Made by a program: the position numbers and the translations under genes. A DNA stretch of 64,000 nt from Lachnospiraceae bacterium. GTDB taxonomy: Bacteria; Bacillota; Clostridia; Lachnospirales; Lachnospiraceae. The DNA is taken from NCBI GenBank assembly GCA_017469945.1, contig JAFUFI010000014.1:62001-126000 (forward strand), read 5' to 3'. Under the pieces are notes generated by a model. The model did no database searches, was not told the origin of the DNA, and saw only the letters and a program-made list of their open reading frames with translations. Shown piece by piece: positions 55,865-64,000 of this stretch (positions are counted from its first letter, which is position 1; every line of letters begins with the position of its first letter).

Positions 55865-56398
55865 TCAAAGGGGCTCTCCCAGTATTTTTAAAATCTCATC
55901 AAGTATTTGGCTTTGATCTTTGTCATCCACGCAGATCACATGATCGGCACATCTTTCATAGATTGGCGATCTGTACTCTATAAGTTCCTTTATCTTTTTG
56001 TAAGGATCGTCGCACATAAGAAGCGGTCTTGTAGTATCGCCTTTAAGCCTTTCGTATATGGTCTCCGGAGAAGCCTTAAGATAAAAAACCTTTCCGCATT
56101 TACAGATAAGCCCCTGGTTTTGAAGTTGCAGCGGAGTTCCTCCTCCGAGAGAATAAATGCTCCTTCCGCCTTTAGATGCTATCTCTGTTAATAGAGCGGT
56201 TTCCAGCTTTCTGAAATACCCCTCGCCCTTTGTCTTAAATATCTCGCTTATAGGCATCTTCTCCCGCTCTTCGATGATCTTATCCGTATCTTTAACGGGC
56301 AGTTTAAGCTTATAAGAAAGTCTGATCCCCAAAGTGGATTTTCCGCTTCCCATAAAGCCGATGAGCATTATGTTGCTTTTCTTTTCCTTTTTACCCAA
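55865..56398 (-). CDS. aroK: Shikimate kinase
   Basis: 177 residues. P-loop GFMGSGKSTLG (residues 14-24), DTDKIIEER for shikimate and Mg, GEGYFRKLE and SLGGGTPL loops, all as in AroK/AroL. Phosphorylates shikimate with ATP. Starts five bases after aroE. Confidence 0.95.
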   Translation of the reverse strand: MGKKEKKSNIMLIGFMGSGKSTLGIRLSYKLKLPVKDTDKIIEEREKMPISEIFKTKGEGYFRKLETALLTEIASKGGRSIYSLGGGTPLQLQNQGLICKCGKVFYLKASPETIYERLKGDTTRPLLMCDDPYKKIKELIEYRSPIYERCADHVICVDDKDQSQILDEILKILGEPL

Positions 56399-56403
56399 AG
56401 CCT

Positions 56404-57279
56404 TTACCTCTGCTCGTTCATATATTCGATCATCTTGCCGTAGACTTTTTCCGCAAGCTCATCCGAGACGCTGTGCCCGGTCCAGTATTCAAAGGCGATA
56501 ACCCCCTGATATAAAAGCATCCTAAGGCCGCAAAAAGCGCCGGCTCCGGCATTCTTACAAAGCTTCATAAACTTTGTTTCAAGAGGATTGTAAACAAGGT
56601 CATAACCAAAGGATACTTTTTTGTAAAACTCCGGATCCTCTATAACGGCGCTGTCTGTATCCGGATGCATTCCCACGTTCGTAGCCTGGATACAGATATA
56701 ATCTTCTCCGGGTAAGGAGGAGTAATCTTTTATATCCATAGCGAATATCCGCCCCTTAAGGCTTTCGTCTTCATCTATCTCGGAAACGATCGCCTGCGCT
56801 TTGGAAAGGGTTCTGTTAAGGATGTAGGTGTGCTTTGCACCTGATGAAGTCATCAGTATCGAAACCGCTCTTGCAACGCCTCCGGCGCCAAGGATAATAA
56901 CATCCTTACCCTTAATATCAACTCCGTCATGCTCCATAGCCCGGAGAAGTCCCGGCATATCGGTGTTATATCCTTTATAACCGCCTTCTACCCTGACAAG
57001 AGTATTAACCGCTCCTATCTTTTTCGCAAGAGGATCGATATCTTTAAGGTACTTCATACATGCGCTTTTATGGGGAACTGTAACGTTAAGCCCCAAAAGG
57101 CTTAATGCGTATGCTCCGTATATGGCGTCTTCAAGGCCTTCCTCTTCCACCTTTAAAGCCACGTATGCAAAATCTTCGCCTAAAGCCGCAGCAAGATTAT
57201 TGTGTATTACGGGAGACACTGTGTGTTCTATAGGGTTTCCGATAACGCCGAGTATTCTTGTTTTACCGCCGATATTCAT
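56404..57279 (-). CDS. aroE: Shikimate dehydrogenase
   Basis: 291 residues. Shikimate-binding GNPIEHTVSPVIHN and NVTVPHK (catalytic Lys); NADP site ILGAGGVARAV near 130 and ILNRTLSKA. Reduces dehydroshikimate. Followed five bases later by aroK, so three consecutive or near-consecutive pathway enzymes share one transcript. Confidence 0.96.
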   Translation of the reverse strand: MNIGGKTRILGVIGNPIEHTVSPVIHNNLAAALGEDFAYVALKVEEEGLEDAIYGAYALSLLGLNVTVPHKSACMKYLKDIDPLAKKIGAVNTLVRVEGGYKGYNTDMPGLLRAMEHDGVDIKGKDVIILGAGGVARAVSILMTSSGAKHTYILNRTLSKAQAIVSEIDEDESLKGRIFAMDIKDYSSLPGEDYICIQATNVGMHPDTDSAVIEDPEFYKKVSFGYDLVYNPLETKFMKLCKNAGAGAFCGLRMLLYQGVIAFEYWTGHSVSDELAEKVYGKMIEYMNEQR

Positions 57280-57297
57280 ATAAATCCCACCTTTATA

Positions 57298-57798
57298 CTA
57301 TCTGAGTTTTCTGTGATAAAAGAACAAAACTATAGCTTCAAGCCTGCGTTTTAAAACGATCTGAATCTCTTCCTTCGGGTGAATGGGCTTTGTAAGATAA
57401 GAAAAGATCCCGCTACGCTTCGCTCCCCAAACATCTGTAAAAAGCTGATCTCCCACAAAGATCGTGGTTCCGGGCCTTGTGTTCATAAGCTTCATAGCCT
57501 TCTCGTACCCATTTCTTGACGGCTTTCCGGCTTTATAAAGATATTTTGAGCCTACAGCGTCCGCAAAGGGCTTAACTCTTGATTCTTTATTGTTGGAAAT
57601 AAGAGTTGTATCAAAACCAATCTCCCTAAGCCTTTCAAATAAAGCAACAGCCTTTTTCGTCGCGGGAGCTCCGTGGGGTACAAGAGTATTGTCTATATCA
57701 AACAAAACTCCGCGGTATCCCAGCTCATATAATTTTTCGTATGGAAGATTGTAGGCCGAATCCGCCTCGCAATCAGGGTAAAATCTGTCTAAAAGCAT
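57298..57798 (-). CDS. YqeG-family HAD phosphatase
   Basis: 166 residues. HAD motifs FDIDNTLVPHG (nucleophile Asp), TLISNN (motif II) and FVGDQLFTDVWGAKRSG (motif IV); the short length fits type IIIA YqeG. Related proteins dephosphorylate phosphatidylglycerol phosphate or unknown substrates. Leads into aroE with a gap of 18 bases. Confidence 0.9.
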   Translation of the reverse strand: MLLDRFYPDCEADSAYNLPYEKLYELGYRGVLFDIDNTLVPHGAPATKKAVALFERLREIGFDTTLISNNKESRVKPFADAVGSKYLYKAGKPSRNGYEKAMKLMNTRPGTTIFVGDQLFTDVWGAKRSGIFSYLTKPIHPKEEIQIVLKRRLEAIVLFFYHRKLR

Positions 57799-57813
57799 GT
57801 AATTCTCCGGTAA

Positions 57814-58476
57814 TCAGTCAGTATTTTCGGAGCTTTCTTCTAAAGCCTCGGGATTAGAAACCGCCCCGGGAAGTCTTTCGAGTTCCTTAAATATTTTAAG
57901 CGCAAATCCGCTGACAGTAAGCATCACGCAAACCGGGGCAATTAAAAGCCCAATAGCGATAAGAACGCGGTTCCAAACAAAAAGAGCGCTCTCAAGTCCT
58001 ATAAGTACCGCAAGAAGCAAGGTCCTTCCAAAATATCTCAAGGATATTCTATATGAGTTTTTGATAGTTGCGATAAGTCCGTTTTCATACCTTGCAAGAA
58101 GCGCAAAGGAATAAACAAAGCCGCTGTATAAAAGCACTGAAAGTATTATGGCAGCTCCCAAAAATACTCCTTCGTACTTTTCGGCCTTAAAGGCAAGCTG
58201 ATACAAAATATAAAGAGCGTATGCTCCAAAGCTAAATATGAGTCCCAAGGGTATCCCCTTTTTTAAATTCCCCTTAAAAGCTTTAAAAAAAGGCTTTACG
58301 ATATACCCTTCCGTATCATCCGCCATATGAAGCGTTATTGAAAAAGCCGCAGCCGTTGACGCTCCAAAGGTTACTACAGGCAAGCTGCAGATAAGCCAGA
58401 AAAAATTAAGTTTAATAAGGTCCCAAAGTCTGTCAAAAAATTTAAAAAGAGGACCTTCAACGCTAAAAAGCTTCAT
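57814..58476 (-). CDS. DUF624 (YesL-type) membrane protein
   Basis: 220 residues, about five membrane helices, with the family start LFKFFDRLWDLIKLNFFWLICSLPVVT and PVVTFGASTAA. The YesL family occurs next to CUT1 sugar transporters, as in the B. subtilis yes cluster, which fits the ABC genes just upstream. Role not established. AGGGAA precedes the ATG. A TATAAT lies ~25 bases before the start, without a good -35. Confidence 0.85.
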   Translation of the reverse strand: MKLFSVEGPLFKFFDRLWDLIKLNFFWLICSLPVVTFGASTAAAFSITLHMADDTEGYIVKPFFKAFKGNLKKGIPLGLIFSFGAYALYILYQLAFKAEKYEGVFLGAAIILSVLLYSGFVYSFALLARYENGLIATIKNSYRISLRYFGRTLLLAVLIGLESALFVWNRVLIAIGLLIAPVCVMLTVSGFALKIFKELERLPGAVSNPEALEESSENTD

Positions 58477-58545
58477 AAATCATTCCCTATTATTATAAGT
58501 ATTAATCAAAGCTATTTTACGGCATCTGCCGAATCACATAATAAT

Positions 58546-58576
58546 AGAGAGGTTACGCTTAATGCGAAACCCCTCT
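58546..58576 (-). terminator. Weak terminator after the solute-binding protein gene
   Basis: Stem AGAGGTTACGC / GCG-AAACCCCTCT with two mismatches and a poor T-tail (CTATTATTATG) on the minus strand. Confidence 0.5.
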
Positions 58577-58611
58577 ACAATTAAACACTAATATGCCAAA
58601 AAACGCAATCT

Positions 58612-60333
58612 TTATTTACCGCCGAGCGCAAGTTCAGCCTCGTGACGTCTTGCAGCCTCTTCGAGTGACCAGTCAAGACATTCCTTATAGTAGTAGGAAT
58701 TTGCCTTTGCGATCATCTCTTCAACAATAGAATCAAATTCTTCATCACTGTTTGCGTAAAGCGCGTTCCAGGAGTATGTTCTGATACACTCTGTGGTCTG
58801 GTCCCACTTTGTCTGCATATCATCGTCTCTCTTGCCTCCTACGAAGGTAGTAGCAGGAGCCAGTCTGTATCCGCCTTTTTCCATATACTCATCCGTAGTA
58901 AGGCAGCCTGTAAAGTCTCTCCAGTCCTGTTCAACATCACATTTTGCGGTCACATTGTTGCTTGCCCAGTAATCGGAGTTATAACGCTCGCCGTTAGAAT
59001 CGGGGTTCAATGCATCAAGAGCCCATGTGATATTGTTCCACTGAGGCTGTCCGTCGTGGAAAGATCCCTGGTATCCGGCTTCAGCCATAGAAGTATTGAT
59101 GTCGTTATGGCACTTGTTTCCAAGCTCTGTAAAGTAGGTATTGCCCTCTTCATCATAGTCCCATGTTACGCCCTGAGGACCGTATTCCATAACCATTCTT
59201 CCCTCGGGTGTGCAAAGGTAGTTGATGATCTCCATGCAAAGCTCGGGATACTGAGTCTTGGCTCCGATTGAGAAAATTCTGTTTCCGCCGTAAACATCCA
59301 TACCGTAAACGATAGGTGTTGCGTCTTCGGGAGTAAGGGAGCACATCATCTTGCCTGCAGCCATGTGATCATCGGTATTGTAAAGCGCGCGTCCGGAATA
59401 GTTAAAGATTGATGAGAAGGTTCCGCCCGCGGAAGCTTTCTCGGACATCTTATCCCAGGTATTTGTCATAGAGTCGGGATCCACAAGTCCTGCCTGATAG
59501 AGCTTGTTATAGAACTGAAGGCTCTCAAGATAGGGTCCGTATGAACCATCGGCATTTTTTCCGAGGCAGTCGTAATAATCACCCGTCGAAGGATCGTAGA
59601 GTCCAAGACCCAGCTCATCATAACCGTAATAAGCTGTGGCTGTTGACTTAACGTACATAACCATATCTCCGTCCCAGTCAGGCCAGATTGATACGGCGTA
59701 AGTAGGATTTCCGTTATCGTCAGTAGGACAGATATCCTTCATATCCTTAAAGAGCTTAAGCATATCATCGTAGTTTTTAACCGTCGGATATCCCAGCTGT
59801 TTGTAGAGATCCCAGCGCACATCCCAGGTATAGAAAAATGACTGATGGTCTTCGGAAGAAGTTGCAACCGCATGTCCGAAGCCGTAAACAGTTTCATCAT
59901 CTTCCATTCCTTCGGGCTTTATATGAGAGTTTTTCTCCAAAGCGGCAGCCATATGTTCCTGTATATAGGGACCGCAATCAGCAAGGAGATCATCCTCGTT
60001 CCAGTCGTATAAAAGTCCTGCAGCGATAGCGTTGGTATACTGTGTTCCGTCTGAACCCCAGATCACAATATCTCCGAGATCTCCCGCTTCCATTCTGGTC
60101 TGAAGCATACCGTTTAGATCGGGAACGATATTAAGCTCAACTCCAAACTTTTCCTTTAAGATATCCGCAGACCATCCCTGCTGGATTCCGGAAAAGTTTG
60201 CAAGCTGTGAAAAGACTGTAAGTGTGACAGTCTTTCCGGATTTTTTACCTCCTCCGGCTGAGCAGCCCGAAAGAAGTCCTGCCGCAAGCACGCCCACAAG
60301 GGCAAGTGCAGCAACTTTCTTAAACTTTTTCAT
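58612..60333 (-). CDS. CUT1-type extracellular solute-binding lipoprotein
   Basis: 573 residues, the large LipO/YtcQ class. Lipobox GLLSGC24 after MKKFKKVAALALVGVLAA. Binding-protein pattern ITVFSQLANFSGIQQG; middle WDVRWDLYKQLGYPTVKNYDDML; late PELCMEIINYLCTPEGRM. It gathers a complex carbohydrate or oligosaccharide for the two permeases encoded upstream. AGGAGG before the ATG. No glycosidase is in view, so the sugar is unknown. Confidence 0.92.
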   Translation of the reverse strand: MKKFKKVAALALVGVLAAGLLSGCSAGGGKKSGKTVTLTVFSQLANFSGIQQGWSADILKEKFGVELNIVPDLNGMLQTRMEAGDLGDIVIWGSDGTQYTNAIAAGLLYDWNEDDLLADCGPYIQEHMAAALEKNSHIKPEGMEDDETVYGFGHAVATSSEDHQSFFYTWDVRWDLYKQLGYPTVKNYDDMLKLFKDMKDICPTDDNGNPTYAVSIWPDWDGDMVMYVKSTATAYYGYDELGLGLYDPSTGDYYDCLGKNADGSYGPYLESLQFYNKLYQAGLVDPDSMTNTWDKMSEKASAGGTFSSIFNYSGRALYNTDDHMAAGKMMCSLTPEDATPIVYGMDVYGGNRIFSIGAKTQYPELCMEIINYLCTPEGRMVMEYGPQGVTWDYDEEGNTYFTELGNKCHNDINTSMAEAGYQGSFHDGQPQWNNITWALDALNPDSNGERYNSDYWASNNVTAKCDVEQDWRDFTGCLTTDEYMEKGGYRLAPATTFVGGKRDDDMQTKWDQTTECIRTYSWNALYANSDEEFDSIVEEMIAKANSYYYKECLDWSLEEAARRHEAELALGGK

Positions 60334-60379
60334 CTTTCATCCTCCTGTCGTTTCTTCGAAACAATTATTAAAAGGTCCT

Positions 60380-61345
60380 TTATCCCTTAACCGCTCCAAG
60401 CATAATTCCCTTTTCGAAATATCTGTTCATAAAAGGATATACGATAAGTATAGGGATTACAGTCACCATCGATATGGTATATTTGAGCACCTTCTGGTTC
60501 ATCATAGACGCCGCTGCGTTGGAAGCGGAGCTTCCTCCCGTTGACATTACCTGTGCAAGGTTTGAAGATGTGTTCAAATATATATACAGTCTGTGCTGTA
60601 ATGTAAAGAACTCCGGAGCGCTCTGCATCAGGATAAGGGAATCCGTAAAAGAGTTCCAATGTCCTACCGCACCGAATATTGCGATAGTTGCAAGTATCGG
60701 CTTGGATAAGGGGAAAATGATCTTTCTCCAAACCGTAAAAAATCCCGCTCCGTCAATAAGCGCGCTCTCTTCAAGCTCACCAGGTATGGACTCGATATAA
60801 GTCTTTACAAGGATAATATTGTAGGGAGCTACGATTCCGGGAATTATATAGGCAAGGAAATTATTGGTAAGTCCCAGCATCGACATATTTAAAAACCATG
60901 GAATTGTTCCTGCGTTAAAATACATCGTTATAACAAGAAATCTGTACCAGAATTTCCTCCCCCACATTTCCTTTTTGGTAACAAGATAACCAACAAATGC
61001 TGTCGCAAGAACCATCACAGCCGTTCCGAGAATAGTTCTCGCTATAGATACAAGGAAGGCGTTTCCAAGATCGGAAACATGCAGCATCGCAATATAGTTA
61101 TCTATATTCAGTCCCTTTGGGAAAAATGTGATCTGTCCTTTTTGAACGAGATCGTTGTTTGATATCGTATTGATAAAAAGGAAATAAAACGGGAAGAAAC
61201 AAAGTATTGTAAACAACCCGAAAAATCCGTAATCAAATACGTTAAAAGCAATATCACCAAAGGTTATACGGGTTTTCTTTTTATGGTATCTGTAATATTT
61301 CTTTTCCGCTTTGGCATCCAGTTTTTCCTGTTTAGTCTTAGCCAT
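60380..61345 (-). CDS. CUT1 ABC permease, LplC type
   Basis: 321 residues. Six membrane helices; EAA loop as ELEESALIDGAGFFTVWRKIIFPLSKP near 195-220. N-terminal basic region (TKQEKLDAKAEKKYYRYHKKK) and C-terminal YFEKGIMLGAVKG are family-like. AAGGAGG before the ATG, 13 bases after the partner permease. Confidence 0.94.
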   Translation of the reverse strand: MAKTKQEKLDAKAEKKYYRYHKKKTRITFGDIAFNVFDYGFFGLFTILCFFPFYFLFINTISNNDLVQKGQITFFPKGLNIDNYIAMLHVSDLGNAFLVSIARTILGTAVMVLATAFVGYLVTKKEMWGRKFWYRFLVITMYFNAGTIPWFLNMSMLGLTNNFLAYIIPGIVAPYNIILVKTYIESIPGELEESALIDGAGFFTVWRKIIFPLSKPILATIAIFGAVGHWNSFTDSLILMQSAPEFFTLQHRLYIYLNTSSNLAQVMSTGGSSASNAAASMMNQKVLKYTISMVTVIPILIVYPFMNRYFEKGIMLGAVKG

Positions 61346-61357
61346 TTAGTCACCTCC

Positions 61358-62791
61358 TTACACAATACTCTCGCCTCGGATTGCCTTTGATATTCCATTG
61401 GCTCCGAAGAGAAGTACGACACTGACCACAGACTTGACCATACCGATAACCGTTGACAAGGGGATATTTCCCTTTGTGATACCAAGAGTATATACGTATA
61501 AGTCAAGAACCTGGATCGTGGAGGTGTTTTGTGCGTTTTGAAACACGAAATACTGGTCCATACCGTTTGAAAGTACGTTTGCAACGCTCATAAGAAGCAT
61601 TACAAAGTATGTAGGGAGCAGTCCGGGTACGGTTACGTGCCACATCTTTTGAAATCTTCCGGCTCCGTCTACTGTAGCCGCTTCGTAAAGCTGCTGATCA
61701 ATCCCGGATATTCCCGCAATATAAATTATCGCGCTCCAGCCGATACCTTTCCATGTTCCCCAGGCAAGCATCTTAAGCCAGATAAAGCTGTTACCCATAA
61801 GATAATTGGTATTTCCGCCAAAGGCTGTATTGATAAAACCATCGGTTGAAAAAATAGCCAGGGCTATTGCATATACCAAAACCCAGGAAATAAAGTTGGG
61901 GATTGTCGTAAAGGTCTGAACTATGCGCTTAAACCAACCAACCTTGATCTCATTTAAAAAGATCGCAAAAGCCATTGGAAGCCAGCTTGTGGCGATGCCA
62001 AGACCGCTCATCACAAGAGTATTTCTAAGTACTCTAACGATATCCGCCTTGGTAGCATCGTTCTCGAAAAGCATCGTAAACCATTTAAAACCTACAAAGT
62101 TTTCCGCAGAAAGGGTTCCGCCCGCGCTATAGTCGAAGAAAGCATATCTCCAGCCGTAAAGAGGAAGGTATGCAAATACAAAACAAAGCATTGCAAAGGG
62201 AAGAAACATAAGGAAAAGCTTATATTTGGGTTCCATGTAATACTTTTCTTCCTTTTCGGCCTTTGGAAGAATGATCATAATAGCTACTGCCGAAACAAGC
62301 ATCAAAAAGCCGAGTACAAGATACACAAAGTACCCGGCAGGAAACATGGGCTCTACCTTTTCCGGTCTGCTTGTTTCAGAAACCTGTAAATACGCGATAA
62401 AGATAAGGGCAAGACCGGCTGATACGCCTATTGACCCGCCAAGGCCAAAAGGCGCTCCCAGTCTTTTCAGCTTCAGATTACCAAGGGAGGTACATGCAGC
62501 TACTACGGAAGAGATAATGCCCAAAAGCATAATTATCGCGCCAACGTACAAACATATAACACTAAAATAAGACAGCCAGCCCTTGCTTAAGGCTCTGCCC
62601 ATCTCGGATGTAAGAGACGTATATGAAACCGCTGATGTAAAAAGTGAGACATTCTTACCGATAAGAGAAGTTATTCTTGTTGGAGATGCCTGCGGAAAAA
62701 ACAATAAAAAAACACTCAAAAATACGGCTACACGCGAAATCCAAAGGAATCCTTCTCCGCGTTCGCCACCAGATAAGGCCTTAAATTTCAT
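61358..62791 (-). CDS. CUT1 ABC permease, LplB type, with N-terminal membrane extension
   Basis: 477 residues; the LplB core usually has about 300. Residues 1-170 add roughly four membrane helices (e.g. VAVFLSVFLLFFPQ, LIFIAYLQVSETS) of unknown purpose before the permease core (KLFLMFLPFAMLCFVFAYLPLYG onward). EAA loop YEAATVDGAGRFQKMWHVTV near 400. The ATG at 62791, six bases after GGAGG, is preferred over the one at 62797, which touches the site. No ATPase gene is near; such systems use a shared MsmX-type ATPase. Confidence 0.92.
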   Translation of the reverse strand: MKFKALSGGERGEGFLWISRVAVFLSVFLLFFPQASPTRITSLIGKNVSLFTSAVSYTSLTSEMGRALSKGWLSYFSVICLYVGAIIMLLGIISSVVAACTSLGNLKLKRLGAPFGLGGSIGVSAGLALIFIAYLQVSETSRPEKVEPMFPAGYFVYLVLGFLMLVSAVAIMIILPKAEKEEKYYMEPKYKLFLMFLPFAMLCFVFAYLPLYGWRYAFFDYSAGGTLSAENFVGFKWFTMLFENDATKADIVRVLRNTLVMSGLGIATSWLPMAFAIFLNEIKVGWFKRIVQTFTTIPNFISWVLVYAIALAIFSTDGFINTAFGGNTNYLMGNSFIWLKMLAWGTWKGIGWSAIIYIAGISGIDQQLYEAATVDGAGRFQKMWHVTVPGLLPTYFVMLLMSVANVLSNGMDQYFVFQNAQNTSTIQVLDLYVYTLGITKGNIPLSTVIGMVKSVVSVVLLFGANGISKAIRGESIV

Positions 62792-62850
62792 TTTCATCCT
62801 CCGGAAATTTAGTCTATTTCTTCACGTAATGATTTCACATTAAGGAAGAA

Positions 62851-62880
62851 AGAGGCTTATGCCAAGCATAAGCCCCTTTT
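62851..62880. terminator. Hairpin after the surface-protein gene
   Basis: GGCTTATGC-CAA-GCATAAGCC with A/G- and C/T-rich arms continuing the pairing. On the plus strand a T-run follows (CCCCTTTTTA); on the minus strand the tail is TTTCTTCC, so it is a moderate terminator for the 62896 gene. Confidence 0.6.
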
Positions 62881-62895
62881 TATAAAAGGCCTATA

Positions 62896-64000
62896 TTATC
62901 TAGTCTTTTTAATTAATGTAAGTACTACAACACCGGCAGCTGCTACTGCTACGAATCCAAAGATTCCTGCAAAACCTACGCGATTTGCTTCGGTTCCGAT
63001 AACTTCTGCTGCTGATGAAGCGCATCCTGAAGCTGCGGGAGTCTCTACTACCTCGGTAGGAGTCTCGGGCTCAGCAGCGGGCTCAGAAGCTGCTATTTCA
63101 GCGTCATAGTTAAATCCGCTAACGGTAAATGTGATTTCGATATTTGAGAAAGGAACAGCATAGTAACCAATGGTTTTTATCTCGTCAACCCAGATGTTCT
63201 GGAGACTGCACTGAATATGTGCGCTGTCCTCTTCAATCTTGGGATTTACATCGCTTACTTCATTTCCATTAACCTTAAGGACTACATCGCTTACGGTTAT
63301 CTCTCCGCTGTTAGGGATATCGGTTGAGAAGAAAATAAGGTTCATATAATCCTGATCGGCGAAATCTCCTTCGGGCCACTCAATATCTGATGCAGATACG
63401 GTATAAGTTCCGTTTCCTGCTATCTCAGCATCGGTAAACTTAACGGGGACGGAAAATGCATTGTTTGATGCGTCCCATCCGGTAAGCTGATTAAAGTACT
63501 TTCCATCTTCTACCGAAGCACCATAAGCAGCGTCATCCCACGAGTTACGGAAGGTGTACTTAGGGCTCTGAAGTCCGATATATGCATGATATACTCCGTC
63601 AAGGTCTACGATCTCAGTGGTAGCAGGCTCCTCTACGGGAGTTCCTACCTGAATATCGTTAACGGTGATAGTGTATTCAACCTTTGAAAATCCTGCGGGC
63701 TCAGCGATATACTGTGTGCCCCACTCGTTAAATCCGCCTGCAAGACGGATCGCATTTGCAAAGTCTCCGGTTCCTTCTGCCCACCATGCATCGCCGGCTG
63801 CAGTATCAACCGCTACCTCAGCATCATCGATCTTTACGGATACTGTAGCATCCACATTAACTACTGTTGCTTCGGCATCATCAAGTACAAGAACAGGTGC
63901 CATCCACCATGTGTTTACAACAGGTGTGGGGAACTCAAGAGAAACAGTAACTGTATCGCCAACCTTGACACCTTCGGCATTTGTTGCCTTGATATCGCCG
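62896..64000 (-). CDS. Surface protein with C-terminal membrane anchor (5' part outside window)
   Basis: The frame stays open to the window edge, so the first part is missing; 367 residues are visible. Two or more beta-sandwich-like modules of similar style (YTITVNDIQVGTPVEEP; SNIEITFTVSGFNYDAEI), Asp/Asn/Gly-rich, with conserved Trp and Tyr. A Pro/Glu/Thr linker (PAAEPETPTEVVETPA) leads to GCASSAAEVIG and a C-terminal helix FAGIFGFVAVAAAGVVVLTLI ending KKTR. No LPxTG sorting signal. Possibly a carbohydrate-binding surface protein given the ABC genes next to it, but this is a guess. Confidence 0.75.
   Translation of the reverse strand, partial: GDIKATNAEGVKVGDTVTVSLEFPTPVVNTWWMAPVLVLDDAEATVVNVDATVSVKIDDAEVAVDTAAGDAWWAEGTGDFANAIRLAGGFNEWGTQYIAEPAGFSKVEYTITVNDIQVGTPVEEPATTEIVDLDGVYHAYIGLQSPKYTFRNSWDDAAYGASVEDGKYFNQLTGWDASNNAFSVPVKFTDAEIAGNGTYTVSASDIEWPEGDFADQDYMNLIFFSTDIPNSGEITVSDVVLKVNGNEVSDVNPKIEEDSAHIQCSLQNIWVDEIKTIGYYAVPFSNIEITFTVSGFNYDAEIAASEPAAEPETPTEVVETPAASGCASSAAEVIGTEANRVGFAGIFGFVAVAAAGVVVLTLIKKTR

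Overview
The window looks like chromosomal DNA of a Gram-positive gut or rumen Firmicute, most likely Lachnospiraceae (Butyrivibrio/Roseburia-like). This is inferred from protein families and gene content, not from a marker-gene comparison. Supporting signs are the moderate-to-low GC, strong AGGAGG ribosome sites, DUF4298, DUF5688, DUF4349 and DUF624 proteins, an LTA-synthase-type enzyme, a dimeric GlyQS glycyl-tRNA synthetase, a four-gene 2-oxoacid:ferredoxin oxidoreductase, and CUT1 sugar transporter genes without their own ATPase. Almost every gene is on the minus strand. Only two genes, an LTA-synthase-like sulfatase and a giant dehydratase-activase-like protein (22.9-29.4 kb), run on the plus strand.

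Layout. 0-8 kb: folD (partial), fhs, a SpoIIIE/FtsK translocase, a polytopic membrane protein and a GtrB/DPM-type glycosyltransferase. 8-14 kb: yebC, a lipid kinase, alaS and glyQS, with an imperfect palindromic repeat between the last two. 14-23 kb: a zinc-ribbon membrane protein, recO, era, a DUF4349 lipoprotein, an M16C peptidase, a small unknown protein, a sigma-70-like protein that lacks region 4, and a rhomboid-like protein without an obvious catalytic motif. 29-35 kb: a SulP transporter, then a chemoreceptor, a sugar-binding-type lipoprotein and a small lipoprotein in one operon. 35-45.4 kb: one long co-directional run, CNNM/CorC-like protein, porC, porD, porA, porB, D,D-carboxypeptidase, RNase H, RsuA/RluB, ligA and metA. 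A 504-bp inverted-repeat element carrying a DUF559 nuclease gene sits between porA and porB. 45.5-50.6 kb: DUF4298, a MATE exporter, and an M32 carboxypeptidase interrupted by an in-frame TAG whose C-terminal half is fused to an HD-GYP-like domain. 50.7-55.3 kb: gdhA, an SH3 protein, tRNA-Arg(CCG), a DUF5688 protein and efp. 55.4-58.5 kb: aroQ, aroK, aroE, a YqeG phosphatase and a YesL/DUF624 protein. 58.6-64 kb: a CUT1 solute-binding protein, two permeases, and a partial membrane-anchored surface protein.

Most interesting points: (1) the 504-bp DUF559 element with terminal inverted repeats, hairpins and a possible TATAT target duplication, placed inside an operon in the direction of transcription; (2) the M32 carboxypeptidase/HD-GYP fusion split by one amber codon; (3) a periplasmic-type binding protein whose start overlaps the stop of a chemoreceptor gene, with no transporter nearby; (4) the region-4-less sigma-like protein; (5) two further palindromic intergenic repeats, at 12.3 kb and 31.3 kb. 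No CRISPR array, prophage, integrase or classical insertion sequence was seen.
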